Assembly: GCF_029760955.1 (NCBI RefSeq)
Contig: NZ_CP121682.1
Location: forward strand, 2,852,001-2,916,000
DNA from: Streptomyces cathayae
Lineage (GTDB): Bacteria > Actinomycetota > Actinomycetes > Streptomycetales > Streptomycetaceae
Direction of reading: 5' to 3'
Length of the DNA stretch: 64,000 nt
Made by a program: the position numbers and the translations under genes. Below the pieces are notes generated by a model, which saw nothing but the letters and a program-made list of their open reading frames with translations, searched no databases and had not been told where the DNA came from. The first letter of the stretch is position 1. Every line of letters begins with the position of its first letter. This document shows positions 42,276 to 51,074 of the stretch, piece after piece.

Positions 42276-42653
42276 AGTGCAACGTCCTTTCACGGGACCG
42301 AGCGAGCCGGAAGGGTGACGGAATCCACGGCGGTACGGGGGTGCGTGCGGCGGGCGAGACGCCGGGGAGGGCATGAAACCGGAACGTACGGAAGACCGCC
42401 GGAAAAAGAGAGCGAGCAGGTGTCACATGACAGGACTCGAACATCATCTTGGTGCCAACGCCGATTCACAGTAAGCCACATGACGGTGCCCTGGGCATTC
42501 CCTTCTGGCCATTCCCCGAAGAACGTGCCCGGAAAGCAAAAGCCGGCAGCCGGGGCGCCGGTCCCGTGTTTCGGTGCGTTGTCGCACGTCCGGCGGCCGC
42601 GGGGCCTCGCCGCCGCCGTGCTTTCCCTTCAGTACACGGACCACGGCGCGGTG

Positions 42654-42683
42654 TTGACGTGCTTCGCGGGGGCTTGCTAGATC
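42654..42683 (+). promoter_or_regulatory. Promoter upstream of the AHBA synthase operon
   Basis: TTGACG (42654-42659), an 18-base spacer and TAGATC (42678-42683) match a vegetative promoter. It would give a leader of about 210 bases before the ATG at 42899. The remaining intergenic bases 42276-42898 hold no gene I can support. The -35 context GTGTTGACGTGCTTCGC resembles 26883-26899. Confidence 0.55.
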
Positions 42684-42898
42684 TGGACCCCCAAGGGCGG
42701 CGAGCGGCATTCCCCGCCGCCGTTCCCTCACAGGACCGCGCGCCACAGCCCAGACCGTCGGGTCTCCACGTCGAGCACCACGCCCGGCCGGTCCTCGGTG
42801 ACCCCCGCCGGCGTGAATCCCCGTCACCGCGACCGGACCGAACGCACGCTTTCCCCCAGCGGCCGGCCCCCTCCCGCCCACGACCGAGAGGCACGTTC

Positions 42899-44065
42899 AT
42901 GTCATCCAACCGGGTCGACGAGGTTCTGACGTTCCCCGCGTGGCCGCAGCACGGTCCCGAGGAGCGCGCGGGCCTGCTGCGGGCACTGGACCAAGAGGGC
43001 TGGTGGCGCAACGGCGGAAGTGAGGTCGACTCCTTCGAGGAGGAGTTCGCCGCTCTGCACGGAGCGCCGCGGGCGCTCGCGACCACCAATGGGACGCACG
43101 CCCTGGAGCTGGCCCTGTCGGTGCTGGGCGTCGGGCCGGGCGACGAGGTCCTCGTCCCCTCCTTCACGTTCATCTCCTGTTCGCTCGCCGTGCAGCGCAC
43201 CGGTGCCGTGCCGGTCCCCGTCGACGTGCGGCCGGACACCTACTGCCTCGACGTCGACGCGGCCGCGCGCGTGATCACCCCGCGCACGAAGGTCGTCATG
43301 CCCGTGCACCTGGCCGGGCAGTTCGCGGACATGGACGCGCTGGCGGAGCTGAGTTCGGCCACCGGCGTGACCGTCCTGCAGGACGCGGCGCACGCGCACG
43401 CGGCGCGCTGGCGCGGGCGGCGGGTCGGCGAACTCGGCTCGATCGCTGCCTTCAGCTTCCAGAACGGCAAGCTGATGACGGCGGGCGAGGGCGGGGCCCT
43501 GCTGCTGCCGGACGAGGAGAGCTACCAGGAGGCGTATCTGCGCCACGGGTGCGGCCGACCGCCGAAGGACCGGCTCTACGAGCACCGCACCCAGGGCTCC
43601 AACTACCGTATGACCGAGTTCTCGGCCGCGGTGCTGCGCGCGCAGCTCTCCCGGCTGGAGGAGCAGGTCGCCGTGCGTGAGGAGCGTTCGCGCCATCTCA
43701 TGGCGGCCCTGGCGCGCATCCCCGGTGTGGTCCCGCAGGGCAGGGACGAGCGCGGTGACGTCAAGTCGCACTACATGGCCATGGTCCGGCTTCCCGGCAC
43801 GACGGCGGAGCGCCGTCTGGCGCTGGTGGACAGGCTGATCTCGCACGGCGTCCCGGCGTTCGTCGCCTTCCCCCCGGTCTACCGCACCAGTGGTTTCTGG
43901 GAGGGCCCGCACACCGGCGATGTCGACGACCTCGCCAAGCGCTGCCCGGTGGCCGAGGAGATCGGCAACGACTGCCTGTGGCTGCACCACCGGGTCCTGC
44001 TGGCCGACACCCCGGTCCTGGACCGGCTCGCCGAGGTGTTCGCCTCGGCCGTCGCCGCCGGCTGA
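42899..44065 (+). CDS. mitA: 3-amino-5-hydroxybenzoate (AHBA) synthase
   Basis: 388 aa, exactly the length of RifK. PLP aspartate-aminotransferase fold of the DegT/DnrJ/EryC1 group, with the AHBA-synthase pattern throughout: VTFPAWPQHG-type start, ATTNGTHALELALSVLGVGP, FSFQNGKLMTAGEGGAL with the PLP lysine Lys191, and WLHHRVLLAD at the end. It aromatises aminodehydroshikimate to AHBA, and in the RifL partnership also transaminates a UDP-sugar. First gene of the plus-strand operon 42.9-50.6 kb, with GAGAGG upstream of the ATG. Confidence 0.95.
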   Translation: MSSNRVDEVLTFPAWPQHGPEERAGLLRALDQEGWWRNGGSEVDSFEEEFAALHGAPRALATTNGTHALELALSVLGVGPGDEVLVPSFTFISCSLAVQRTGAVPVPVDVRPDTYCLDVDAAARVITPRTKVVMPVHLAGQFADMDALAELSSATGVTVLQDAAHAHAARWRGRRVGELGSIAAFSFQNGKLMTAGEGGALLLPDEESYQEAYLRHGCGRPPKDRLYEHRTQGSNYRMTEFSAAVLRAQLSRLEEQVAVREERSRHLMAALARIPGVVPQGRDERGDVKSHYMAMVRLPGTTAERRLALVDRLISHGVPAFVAFPPVYRTSGFWEGPHTGDVDDLAKRCPVAEEIGNDCLWLHHRVLLADTPVLDRLAEVFASAVAAG

Positions 44066-44211
44066 GTCCCGGGCAGGGCGCGGCGGCCCTTTCCCCGCTC
44101 GCCACTCCCCTCGCTCCCCCTTCTTCCTCGCCTCCCGTTCCCTCCCGTCCCCTCCCTCATTTCGACCGACGCTGGAACACGCAGCGGCCTCCCGTAAGGA
44201 AACGTGAGTAC

Positions 44212-44868
44212 ATGACGGTGCGTCATGGGTACCGCACGGTGGTCTTCGATCTGGACGGCGTGCTCATCAACAGCTTCCAGGTGATGCGCCAGGCGTTCGC
44301 CCTCGCCCATCACGAAGTGGTGGGCGAGGGCGAACCGCCCTTCGACGAGTACCGCACCCACCAAGGTCGCTACTTCCCCGACATCATGCGCCTGATGGGG
44401 CTCCCCCTCTCGATGGAGAAGCCCTTCGTCGAGGCGAGCCGGAGCCTCATCAAGGAGGTGGAGGTGTACGAGGGCGTCCCGTGGTTACTGCAACGGCTGC
44501 GCGCGTCGGGGATCGGTACGGCCATCGCCACCGGGAAGTCCGGTGAGCGGGCGCGCGAGGTGCTCGACGTGGTGGGCCTGCTGCCGCTGCTCGACGCCGT
44601 CGTCGGCAGTGACGAGGTGCCCCGCCCCAAACCCGCCCCCGACATCGTTCTGGAGGGCCTGCGCCGACTGGACGCGGAGCCGCAGCACGCGGTGATGGTG
44701 GGCGACGCGGTCATCGACCTCCAGGCGGGCCGGGCCGCGGGCACGGCCACGGCGGCGGCCCTGTGGGGCGAGACCACCGCGGGGCCGCTGCGCGGGGAGC
44801 GGCCCGACCACGTACTGCACCAGCCGACGGAACTGCTCTCCGCCGTTCTCGACGAGGCGTCCCGGTGA
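44212..44868 (+). CDS. HAD-family phosphatase (RifM-like)
   Basis: 218 aa. HAD motifs: FDLDGVLINS (Asp13, Asp15), AIATGKSGERA, RPKPAPDIVLEGL and VMVGDAVIDLQAG. RifM, of the same family, lies next to RifK and RifN in rifamycin and is needed for AHBA, probably in kanosamine formation. ATG at 44212 with AAGGAAA upstream. Codon 92 (44485-44487) is TTA, read in Streptomyces only by the bldA tRNA, so translation could be held until development. Confidence 0.88.
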   Translation: MTVRHGYRTVVFDLDGVLINSFQVMRQAFALAHHEVVGEGEPPFDEYRTHQGRYFPDIMRLMGLPLSMEKPFVEASRSLIKEVEVYEGVPWLLQRLRASGIGTAIATGKSGERAREVLDVVGLLPLLDAVVGSDEVPRPKPAPDIVLEGLRRLDAEPQHAVMVGDAVIDLQAGRAAGTATAAALWGETTAGPLRGERPDHVLHQPTELLSAVLDEASR

Positions 44869-45878
44869 GCGCCCCGGTGGCGGGGCCGCGCCGCAGCGTC
44901 CTCGCGCCGCAGGGCGCCCGTCTGGAGCTGGCCGGGCTCAGCGGGGCGCAGGCGTGGCGGACCCTGGTCGAGACGGCCGAGCTGGTGCGGGTGTCGGGGT
45001 ACGACACGCTGTGGCTGGAGGACCGCACGGACACCGTGCCACGTCGTGAGCTGCAGCCGGTGATCGAGGGGTGGACCGCTCTCGGCGCCCTCGCGGCGAC
45101 CGTCGCCGACATCGGGCTCGGTCTCCTGAGCGCCGTACCGCCGCACCGCAATGCCGTCGTCCTCGCCAAGCAGGCGGCCTCGGTCGACATCGTGTCCGGC
45201 GGGCGGTTCCAGCTCGGCCTGCCCACCACCGACCATCTCGCCGAACACGCCGCGGCGGGGAGCACGCCCCTGGGCGCCGACACCGCGCCGGCTCTCGCCG
45301 AGACGGTGGAGGCCCTGCGGATGCTGTGGTCCGGCGTCCCCGCCGTTGTCGACGGTGACGTGGTGAAGCTCGCCGGGGCACACGCGGTGCCCGTTCCGGC
45401 CCGGTCCCCGCTGCCCCTGGCGGTACGCGCGGACGCGGCGCACCCGGACGCGGCCGCCCTGCTGCCGGAGGCCGTGGTACGCGCCTGCTCGTCCGTCCAG
45501 TGGCAGGGTGAGCCGGAAGAAGTAGCCCACGCGGTAAGGGAGTTCGGGCGGCGCCGGGAGTCCTTGCGACTGGACCCCGCAGGCGTGCGGCACGCCCTGG
45601 TCGCGGAGTGCCGTGTCTTCGACGACCGGCTCGGGCTGGAACGCTGGTTGTCGAGCCCGCACGTGGTGGTGTTCTGGAGCCACCACCCCGACCTGCTGGC
45701 CCGGCGCAGCCTGTACGGGACCGTGGACCGGCTCGCCGAACGCGCGGGTCAGTACACCGCGAGCGGGATCGAGGAGTTCGTCCTCTGGTTCCGCGACTAC
45801 CCCGCGACCGAGAGCCTGCGCCGCTTCGCCGAGGAGATCGCGCCCCGGGTACCCACGGCACGGCCCGCGGGGGTGTGA
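44865..45878 (+). CDS. LLM-class (F420 or FMN) oxidoreductase
   Basis: 337 aa, third luciferase-like protein of the window. Family features: YDTLWLEDRTDTVPRRELQP, GLGLLSAVPPHRNAVVLAKQ, DIVSGGRFQLGLP, and a conserved GIEEFVLWFRDYP near the end. GTG at 44865 overlaps the HAD stop. F420 use is likely for members in mitomycin clusters, but sequence alone does not prove it. Confidence 0.8.
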   Translation: MSAPVAGPRRSVLAPQGARLELAGLSGAQAWRTLVETAELVRVSGYDTLWLEDRTDTVPRRELQPVIEGWTALGALAATVADIGLGLLSAVPPHRNAVVLAKQAASVDIVSGGRFQLGLPTTDHLAEHAAAGSTPLGADTAPALAETVEALRMLWSGVPAVVDGDVVKLAGAHAVPVPARSPLPLAVRADAAHPDAAALLPEAVVRACSSVQWQGEPEEVAHAVREFGRRRESLRLDPAGVRHALVAECRVFDDRLGLERWLSSPHVVVFWSHHPDLLARRSLYGTVDRLAERAGQYTASGIEEFVLWFRDYPATESLRRFAEEIAPRVPTARPAGV

Positions 45879-45881
45879 GCG

Positions 45882-47492
45882 ATGACGTCCGGCACCGACA
45901 CCACGACCCGTGCCCTCCTCTCCGCCGACTGGCTGGCCACCGCCGGGCGGCTGCCCGCTCCCGACCCGGCGCCGCGCAGTACGGTCGCGTACCGGCTGAC
46001 GGTCACCGACCCGCCGCCCGGCACGGCGCCCGTCACGGACGTCCTCGTCGACCTGGCGGGCGGACGACTGGGGGTGAGCCGGGCCGCCGGGGAACCGCCC
46101 GGGCTGCTGATCACCGCGCCGTACGCCGCCGCGTACGACCTGCTGCTGGGCCCCGCCCGGGCCAGGGTGGAGATCCTGGAACGCGGTGACGTACGGGTCG
46201 TCGGCAACTTCAGTCTGCTGTTCTTCATCGACGCCGCTCTGGAACGCGACCGCGCGGGGCAGGTCGCGGCACTGCGCGAGGGCACCGCCGTGCCGCCCGG
46301 AGCCGTACGCGCGCCCGGAGCGCGGGGCGTGCCGCGGGAGCACGGCGACGGCGTCGCGGCTTCCCCCTCGGATGCCGAGGCGGTGGAGCGGGCGGCGCAG
46401 AACCTGCCCCGGACGGTGCGCGAGCTGCGCCGTGAGGTGGGCGACTCGACGCCCGGGGCGCAGTTCTACGTCTCGCTGGACGGCAAGACCGTGGCCGACG
46501 CCGGACTGGGTACGGCCCGCCCCGGCGTCGCCATGACAGCCGACTCCATGCCGCTGTGGTACTGCTGCGCCAAACCGCTGCTCTCCGTGGCGCTGGGCCG
46601 GCTCTGGGAGCGGGGGGACTTCGACCCCTACCTGCCGGTGGCCCACTACCTGCCCGAGTTCGCGGCCGGCGGCAAGACGGCGATCACCTCGATGGAGCTG
46701 CTCACGCACACGGCGCCCGTCCCGACCGGCCAGGACCCGCTGCACGGTGTGGTGGGGGCGGCGGACGAGGTGCGGCTGCGACGGGCGTTCGAGGCGGTGG
46801 TGCCCCAGCGGGAGCCGGGCACCCCGGCCGGTATCAACTACAGCCAGTGGTGGGCGTGGTTCGTGCTGGCGCGCCTGCTGCCGGTGCTCGACGGACGCGA
46901 CTACGGCGCCTACGTCGAGGAGGAGATCCTGCGCCCCTGCGGGATGGACCGCACCCGGGTGTACCTGACGCCCGAGGACTACGACGCGTACGGGGAACGG
47001 CTCCCGCTGATCCACGTGAGCAACCTGGGCGACACCCCGCAGCCCACGTGGTTCTGGTCGACCCGGGGCGCCACCACCCACTGCATCCCCGGTGTGAACA
47101 CCCGGGGGCCGCTCAGCGACCTGGGCCGGCTCCTGGAGATGCTGCTCGCCGCGGGGGCCGCGCCCGGCGGGCGCGTCCTCTCCCCGACGAGCGTGGCCGC
47201 GCTGACCGGCCGGCACCGCACCGGAGTGCGCGACCGGTACGGGAACGCCGACTGGGGCTTCGGCCTACGCCTGGAGTGCGCCTCGCTGGGAGAGGAGTTC
47301 GTCAGCTTCTCCCGGCACGCCTCACCGCGTGCCTTCGGCCACGACGGGCTGTGGACCGCCACCGCCTTCGCCGACTCCGAGACGCGCCTCGCCGTGGCAC
47401 TCCACCTGAACGGCAAGGTGGAGCACGAACGGCACCAGGAGCGCATGTTCCGCATCACCGACGCCGTCCACCAGGATCTGGGACTCGTCTGA
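45882..47492 (+). CDS. SCP2-like domain fused to a beta-lactamase-like hydrolase with Cys in place of Ser
   Basis: 536 aa. Residues about 40-135 resemble a sterol-carrier (SCP2) domain (DVLVDLAGGRLGVSR, VEILERGDVRVVGNFSLLF). Residues about 165-530 resemble serine beta-lactamase/esterase proteins. The SxxK motif reads CCAK (Cys228-Lys231, LWYCCAKPLLS), so a Cys stands where the Ser nucleophile should be. The second motif is NYSQ (INYSQWWAW), close to the usual YSN. The family includes acyl transferases in biosynthesis. It may handle a thioester, for which a Cys nucleophile would be suited. ATG at 45882, three bases after the previous stop. Confidence 0.72.
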   Translation: MTSGTDTTTRALLSADWLATAGRLPAPDPAPRSTVAYRLTVTDPPPGTAPVTDVLVDLAGGRLGVSRAAGEPPGLLITAPYAAAYDLLLGPARARVEILERGDVRVVGNFSLLFFIDAALERDRAGQVAALREGTAVPPGAVRAPGARGVPREHGDGVAASPSDAEAVERAAQNLPRTVRELRREVGDSTPGAQFYVSLDGKTVADAGLGTARPGVAMTADSMPLWYCCAKPLLSVALGRLWERGDFDPYLPVAHYLPEFAAGGKTAITSMELLTHTAPVPTGQDPLHGVVGAADEVRLRRAFEAVVPQREPGTPAGINYSQWWAWFVLARLLPVLDGRDYGAYVEEEILRPCGMDRTRVYLTPEDYDAYGERLPLIHVSNLGDTPQPTWFWSTRGATTHCIPGVNTRGPLSDLGRLLEMLLAAGAAPGGRVLSPTSVAALTGRHRTGVRDRYGNADWGFGLRLECASLGEEFVSFSRHASPRAFGHDGLWTATAFADSETRLAVALHLNGKVEHERHQERMFRITDAVHQDLGLV

Positions 47493-47557
47493 TCCCCACC
47501 CCCTGCCGCTCCGCCCGGCACCGGGTGTCGGCATATCGCGTACGAGAAAGGCGCCCG

Positions 47558-48400
47558 ATGGCACAGCAGCCCGCTCCTCCCTCTCTCCCCGTGTCCGACG
47601 AGGTCGGCCGGCTCTACGACCGCTACACCGACCTCGGCAGTGTCACGCTGGGGGAGAACCTGCACTTCGGCTACTGGGACAGCCCGGACAGCACCACGCC
47701 GCTGGACGAGGCCACCGACCGCCTGACCGACCTGATGACCGACCGGCTGCGGATCGGGCCGGGCTCCCGCGTCCTCGACCTCGGCTGCGGCACCGGCGCC
47801 CCCGGCAGCCGGATCGCCCAGCGCACCGGCGCCGACGTGACCGGTATCTCGGTGAGCCACAAGCAGGTGGAGCTGGCCAACAAGCACGCCGCCTCGCTGA
47901 ACCTGGCGGACCAGGTCCGCTTCGAGCGCGCCGACGCGATGGACCTGCCGTACGCCGACGCGTCCTTCGACGCCGTCATCGCGCTGGAGTCCATCATCCA
48001 CATGCCCGACCGGGCGCAGGTGCTCAGCCATGTCGCAAGGGTGCTGCGCCCCGGCGGCCGGCTGGTGCTCACCGACTTCTTCGAGCGCGGCCCGATCCCC
48101 GACTCGGGGCGCCCGGCCGTCGAACGCTATCTGCGCGAGTTCATGATGACCATGGTCCAGGCGGAGGACTACCCGCCGCTGCTGCGTGGGGCCGGTCTGT
48201 GGTTCGAGGAGCTGACGGACATCAGCGTGCCCACGCTGCGCCGCACCTTCGTCGAGCTGTCCGCCCGCCTGACCGGCTCGGCCCCCGAGCTGTCCGCCGA
48301 CTACGGCAGCGAGCTGGTCGACCAGTTCAATCCGGGCGACCTCGTCGACGTCCAGGAGTTCGGCCATCTGCTCGTCGTCGCGGTGCGCCCCGATGCCTGA
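47558..48400 (+). CDS. SAM-dependent methyltransferase (MitM/MitN-like, first copy)
   Basis: 280 aa. Class I Rossmann motif VLDLGCGTGAPGSRIAQRTG, then ISVSHKQVELANKHA and VLRPGGRLVLTDFFERGP. The N-terminal YDRYTDLGSVTLGENLHFGY is typical of small-molecule N-/O-methyltransferases of the RebM type. MitM methylates the aziridine nitrogen in mitomycins and MitN is its companion; this gene and the next are a tandem pair in a similar position. Which does which cannot be told. ATG at 47558 with GAGAAAGG upstream. Confidence 0.87.
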   Translation: MAQQPAPPSLPVSDEVGRLYDRYTDLGSVTLGENLHFGYWDSPDSTTPLDEATDRLTDLMTDRLRIGPGSRVLDLGCGTGAPGSRIAQRTGADVTGISVSHKQVELANKHAASLNLADQVRFERADAMDLPYADASFDAVIALESIIHMPDRAQVLSHVARVLRPGGRLVLTDFFERGPIPDSGRPAVERYLREFMMTMVQAEDYPPLLRGAGLWFEELTDISVPTLRRTFVELSARLTGSAPELSADYGSELVDQFNPGDLVDVQEFGHLLVVAVRPDA

Positions 48401-49250
48401 GGCACCGGAGCCCAGAAGCGGCGTCGGTGATTTCTACGACCGGATCAACGACGCGATGGCCGAGGCCATGGGCGGCTTCCTGCACGGCGGCTACTGGAGG
48501 GGGGCGGACGACCCCAGCAGCGTGGAGGAGGCCGGCGTCCGGCTGACCGACTTCGTCTCCGACCGGCTGCGGCTCACCCCCGGGGACCGGGTCCTGGACG
48601 TGGGCTCGGGCAACGGCAAGGCGACGGTGCACATCGCACGCCGCCACGGGGTGAACGTCACCGGCATCACGCTCAGTTCCCACCAGGCCCGGCAGGCGAC
48701 GGAGCTGGCCGAGGACTCCGGGCTCGCCGGCTCCGTGGAGTTCACGGTCCACGACATGCTCGAACTGTCTTTTCCGGACGCGTCCTTCGACGCGGCGTAC
48801 GCCATCGAGACGGTGTGCCACGCCCAGGACCGCACCGACGTCTTCTCCGGGCTGGCCCGGGTGCTGCGGCCGGGCGGGCTGGTGACCGTGACCGACTTCC
48901 TGCTGGTGCGGCCGCTGGAGAGCGAGGACCACCGCTCGCTCGTCGAGGGCGCCATGAAGAACTACCAGCAGGGCCCCATGCTCACCCGGAGCGAGTACGA
49001 GGAGTGCGTGCGCGCGGCCGGCCTCGAAGTCGTCGAGTTCCTCGACATCGGCGAGTTCGTGCGCCCCTCGTACCGGATCGTCGGCGGCGCCCTCGCCCGG
49101 TCCGGGGAGGCGCTGCGCAAGCTCGTGACCGAGGAGGAGTTCCAGTACATGGTGAACGACCTCGGCCGCTTCGGGGACATCACCGAGCTGGGTTACGCCG
49201 TGGTGACCGCCCGCCGGCCCGAGGCGCCGGCCGCGAAGGGAAGGAGCTGA
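48393..49250 (+). CDS. SAM-dependent methyltransferase (MitM/MitN-like, second copy)
   Basis: 285 aa, a paralogue of the upstream gene and overlapping it by 8 bases. VLDVGSGNGKATVHIARRHG, ITLSSHQARQATELAE and VLRPGGLVTVTDFLLVRPL are the SAM motifs. The N-terminal YDRINDAMAEAMGGFLHGGY replaces the corresponding part of the first copy. Tandem divergence suggests two different methyl acceptors, for instance the aziridine nitrogen and the 9a oxygen of a mitosane. Confidence 0.87.
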   Translation: MPEAPEPRSGVGDFYDRINDAMAEAMGGFLHGGYWRGADDPSSVEEAGVRLTDFVSDRLRLTPGDRVLDVGSGNGKATVHIARRHGVNVTGITLSSHQARQATELAEDSGLAGSVEFTVHDMLELSFPDASFDAAYAIETVCHAQDRTDVFSGLARVLRPGGLVTVTDFLLVRPLESEDHRSLVEGAMKNYQQGPMLTRSEYEECVRAAGLEVVEFLDIGEFVRPSYRIVGGALARSGEALRKLVTEEEFQYMVNDLGRFGDITELGYAVVTARRPEAPAAKGRS

Positions 49251-49253
49251 GCC

Positions 49254-50618
49254 ATGTCCCATACCGAGACGAAACCCGCCCCCGCGGGCCGGTGGTCGGT
49301 GGCGTCCGCGCCCGGCCGGCTGCCGCTGCTGGGACACCTGGTCCCGATGCGGCGGCGCCCGCTGGAGTTCTTGACCTCGCTCCAGTACGAGGCCGACCTG
49401 GTCCGGCTGGAGATGAAGGGGCAGCCGCTGTACATGGCCTGCCACCCCGAACTCATCGACCAGATGCTGAAGGAACCCCGCACCTTCGACCGGGGTGGCC
49501 CCTTCTACGAGAAGACCCAGCTGCTCATGGGCAACAGCCTGGGCAACTGCCCCTACTCCGACCACCGGCGCCAACGCCGCCTGGTGCAGCCCTCGTTCCG
49601 GCGTGAGCGCATCGCCTCGTACCCGGAGGTGATGCGCGAGGAGGTGGAGGCGGAGACGGCCCGCTGGCGGCCGGGCGGGACGATCGACGCCAACGCGCGG
49701 TTGCACGCGGTCACCGCCCGCATAGGCGCGCGCGTGCTGCTGTCCACCGACATCGGCACGGACCACGTCGAGCAGATCGTGCGCTGCCTGCCCGTCGTCC
49801 TCAAGGGGATCTACCGGCGGATGGTCGCGCCGATCGATCTGCTGCACAAGCTCCCCGGGCCCGAGCGCCGCGCCTTCGAGAGCGCCCTGGAGGAGCTGCG
49901 CGCCCTCATCGACACGGTCATCCGCGACTACCGGGCCGCCGGGGTGGACCACGGGGACCTGCTGTCGGGGCTGCTCACGGCCCGCTACGACGACGGTGAC
50001 CGGCTCTCCGACCAGGAGATCCACGACCAGGTGATGAACTTCCTCACCGCCGCCACCGAGACCACCGCGACCGCCCTCGCGTGGGCCCTGCAACTCCTGG
50101 GCCGGGAGCCGGAACACGAGCGAAGGCTCCAGGAGGAGGCGGACGCCTGGGCGGCGCGGGAGGGGCCGAAGGGGCACGGCCGGGACGATCTGCCCTACAC
50201 CGGGCGGGTGATCACCGAGGTGCTGCGGATGTATCCGCCGGGCTGGTTCGTGACGCGGGTCGTCTCCAAGGACACCGAGCTCGGGGGGCAGCCGCTGGCC
50301 GCGGGAACGGTCGTCTTCTACAGTTCCTACGCCCTGCACCGCAACCGCTCCCTGTTCCCCGACCCGGAGCGCTTCGACCCGGACCGGTGGGCGCCGGAGC
50401 GCTCGGGAGAGGTGCCGCGCGGCGCGATGATCCCGTTCGGCTCCGGCAGCCGCAAGTGCATCGGCGACGACTACGCGATGGCGGAGACGAGCGTCGCGCT
50501 GGCCACGATCGCCTCCCGCTGGCGGCTGCGGCCCATCTCCACGACCGACGTCCACCCGACCCCGCGTGCCCTGGTGGGCATGGGGCCGCTGCCCATGCTG
50601 ACGGAACCTCGCACCTGA
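49254..50618 (+). CDS. Cytochrome P450
   Basis: 454 aa, longer than the first P450 and of the CYP3A/CYP102-like general type. I helix FLTAATETTATALAWAL with the normal Glu-Thr pair, K-helix EVLRMYPPGW, and heme loop IPFGSGSRKCIGDDYAM with Cys402. PERFDPDRWAPER also fits. ATG at 49254, three bases after the methyltransferase stop, AAGGAG upstream. A regular monooxygenase for a late oxidation is probable. No redox partner is seen nearby. Confidence 0.9.
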   Translation: MSHTETKPAPAGRWSVASAPGRLPLLGHLVPMRRRPLEFLTSLQYEADLVRLEMKGQPLYMACHPELIDQMLKEPRTFDRGGPFYEKTQLLMGNSLGNCPYSDHRRQRRLVQPSFRRERIASYPEVMREEVEAETARWRPGGTIDANARLHAVTARIGARVLLSTDIGTDHVEQIVRCLPVVLKGIYRRMVAPIDLLHKLPGPERRAFESALEELRALIDTVIRDYRAAGVDHGDLLSGLLTARYDDGDRLSDQEIHDQVMNFLTAATETTATALAWALQLLGREPEHERRLQEEADAWAAREGPKGHGRDDLPYTGRVITEVLRMYPPGWFVTRVVSKDTELGGQPLAAGTVVFYSSYALHRNRSLFPDPERFDPDRWAPERSGEVPRGAMIPFGSGSRKCIGDDYAMAETSVALATIASRWRLRPISTTDVHPTPRALVGMGPLPMLTEPRT

Positions 50619-50660
50619 ACGGGGCCGGGTGCGGGCCGGGCGGCCGGGCGGCTGTGTCAC

Positions 50661-51074
50661 CTACCCGACGTCGAGGACCCGTTCGGGCACGAGACGGACG
50701 AACACGAGGTCCTCCTCGGCGGGGACGTTCCCGCCGAGGAACTCCGCGTGCGGCAGCCCGGTGTACTTGCGGGAGATCGCGTCCATCAACCCCGGGTGTC
50801 TCTCGTGTGGTTCGAGTTCCGCGGCGCCCCACAGCGACACATAGGTGTACGGGGCCTCGGGCGGGTGCAGCAGGACACCGACCCGGCCGGAGCGCGTCAG
50901 CTCGCGCTCCTTCCGGCTGCCGCGCTCGATGCCGAACAGCAGGTGCGAGCCGTCATGGGTGACCCACACGACGGACTGGTGCGGTGTCCCGTCCGGCCCG
51001 ACGGTGGCCACGACGGCGAAGACCGGCGCGTCCAGCAGGGCTCTGACCCGCTCCGTGAGCGGGACGCCGGTCAT
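50661..51074 (-). CDS. PPOX-class pyridoxamine-phosphate-oxidase-like, F420- or FMN-binding
   Basis: 137 aa split-barrel protein: FAVVATVGPDGTPHQSVVWV, LLFGIERGSRKERELTRSGR, and VGVLLHPPEAPYTYVSLWG match the family that binds FMN or F420. The F420 version is common in actinomycetes. Coupled to the aldo/keto reductase by an ATGA overlap. This pair runs against the main operon, so pathway membership is uncertain. Confidence 0.82.
   Translation of the reverse strand: MTGVPLTERVRALLDAPVFAVVATVGPDGTPHQSVVWVTHDGSHLLFGIERGSRKERELTRSGRVGVLLHPPEAPYTYVSLWGAAELEPHERHPGLMDAISRKYTGLPHAEFLGGNVPAEEDLVFVRLVPERVLDVG

Noticed and set aside
42481..42680. Short plus-strand frame upstream of the AHBA synthase
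   Set aside because: No ribosome site or domain and it overlaps the promoter; treated as non-coding.
44370..47216. 948-codon minus-strand frame
   Set aside because: Opposite strand of the HAD, LLM and SCP2/hydrolase genes; no motifs.
48327..50660. 777-codon minus-strand frame
   Set aside because: Antisense shadow of the second methyltransferase and the P450.
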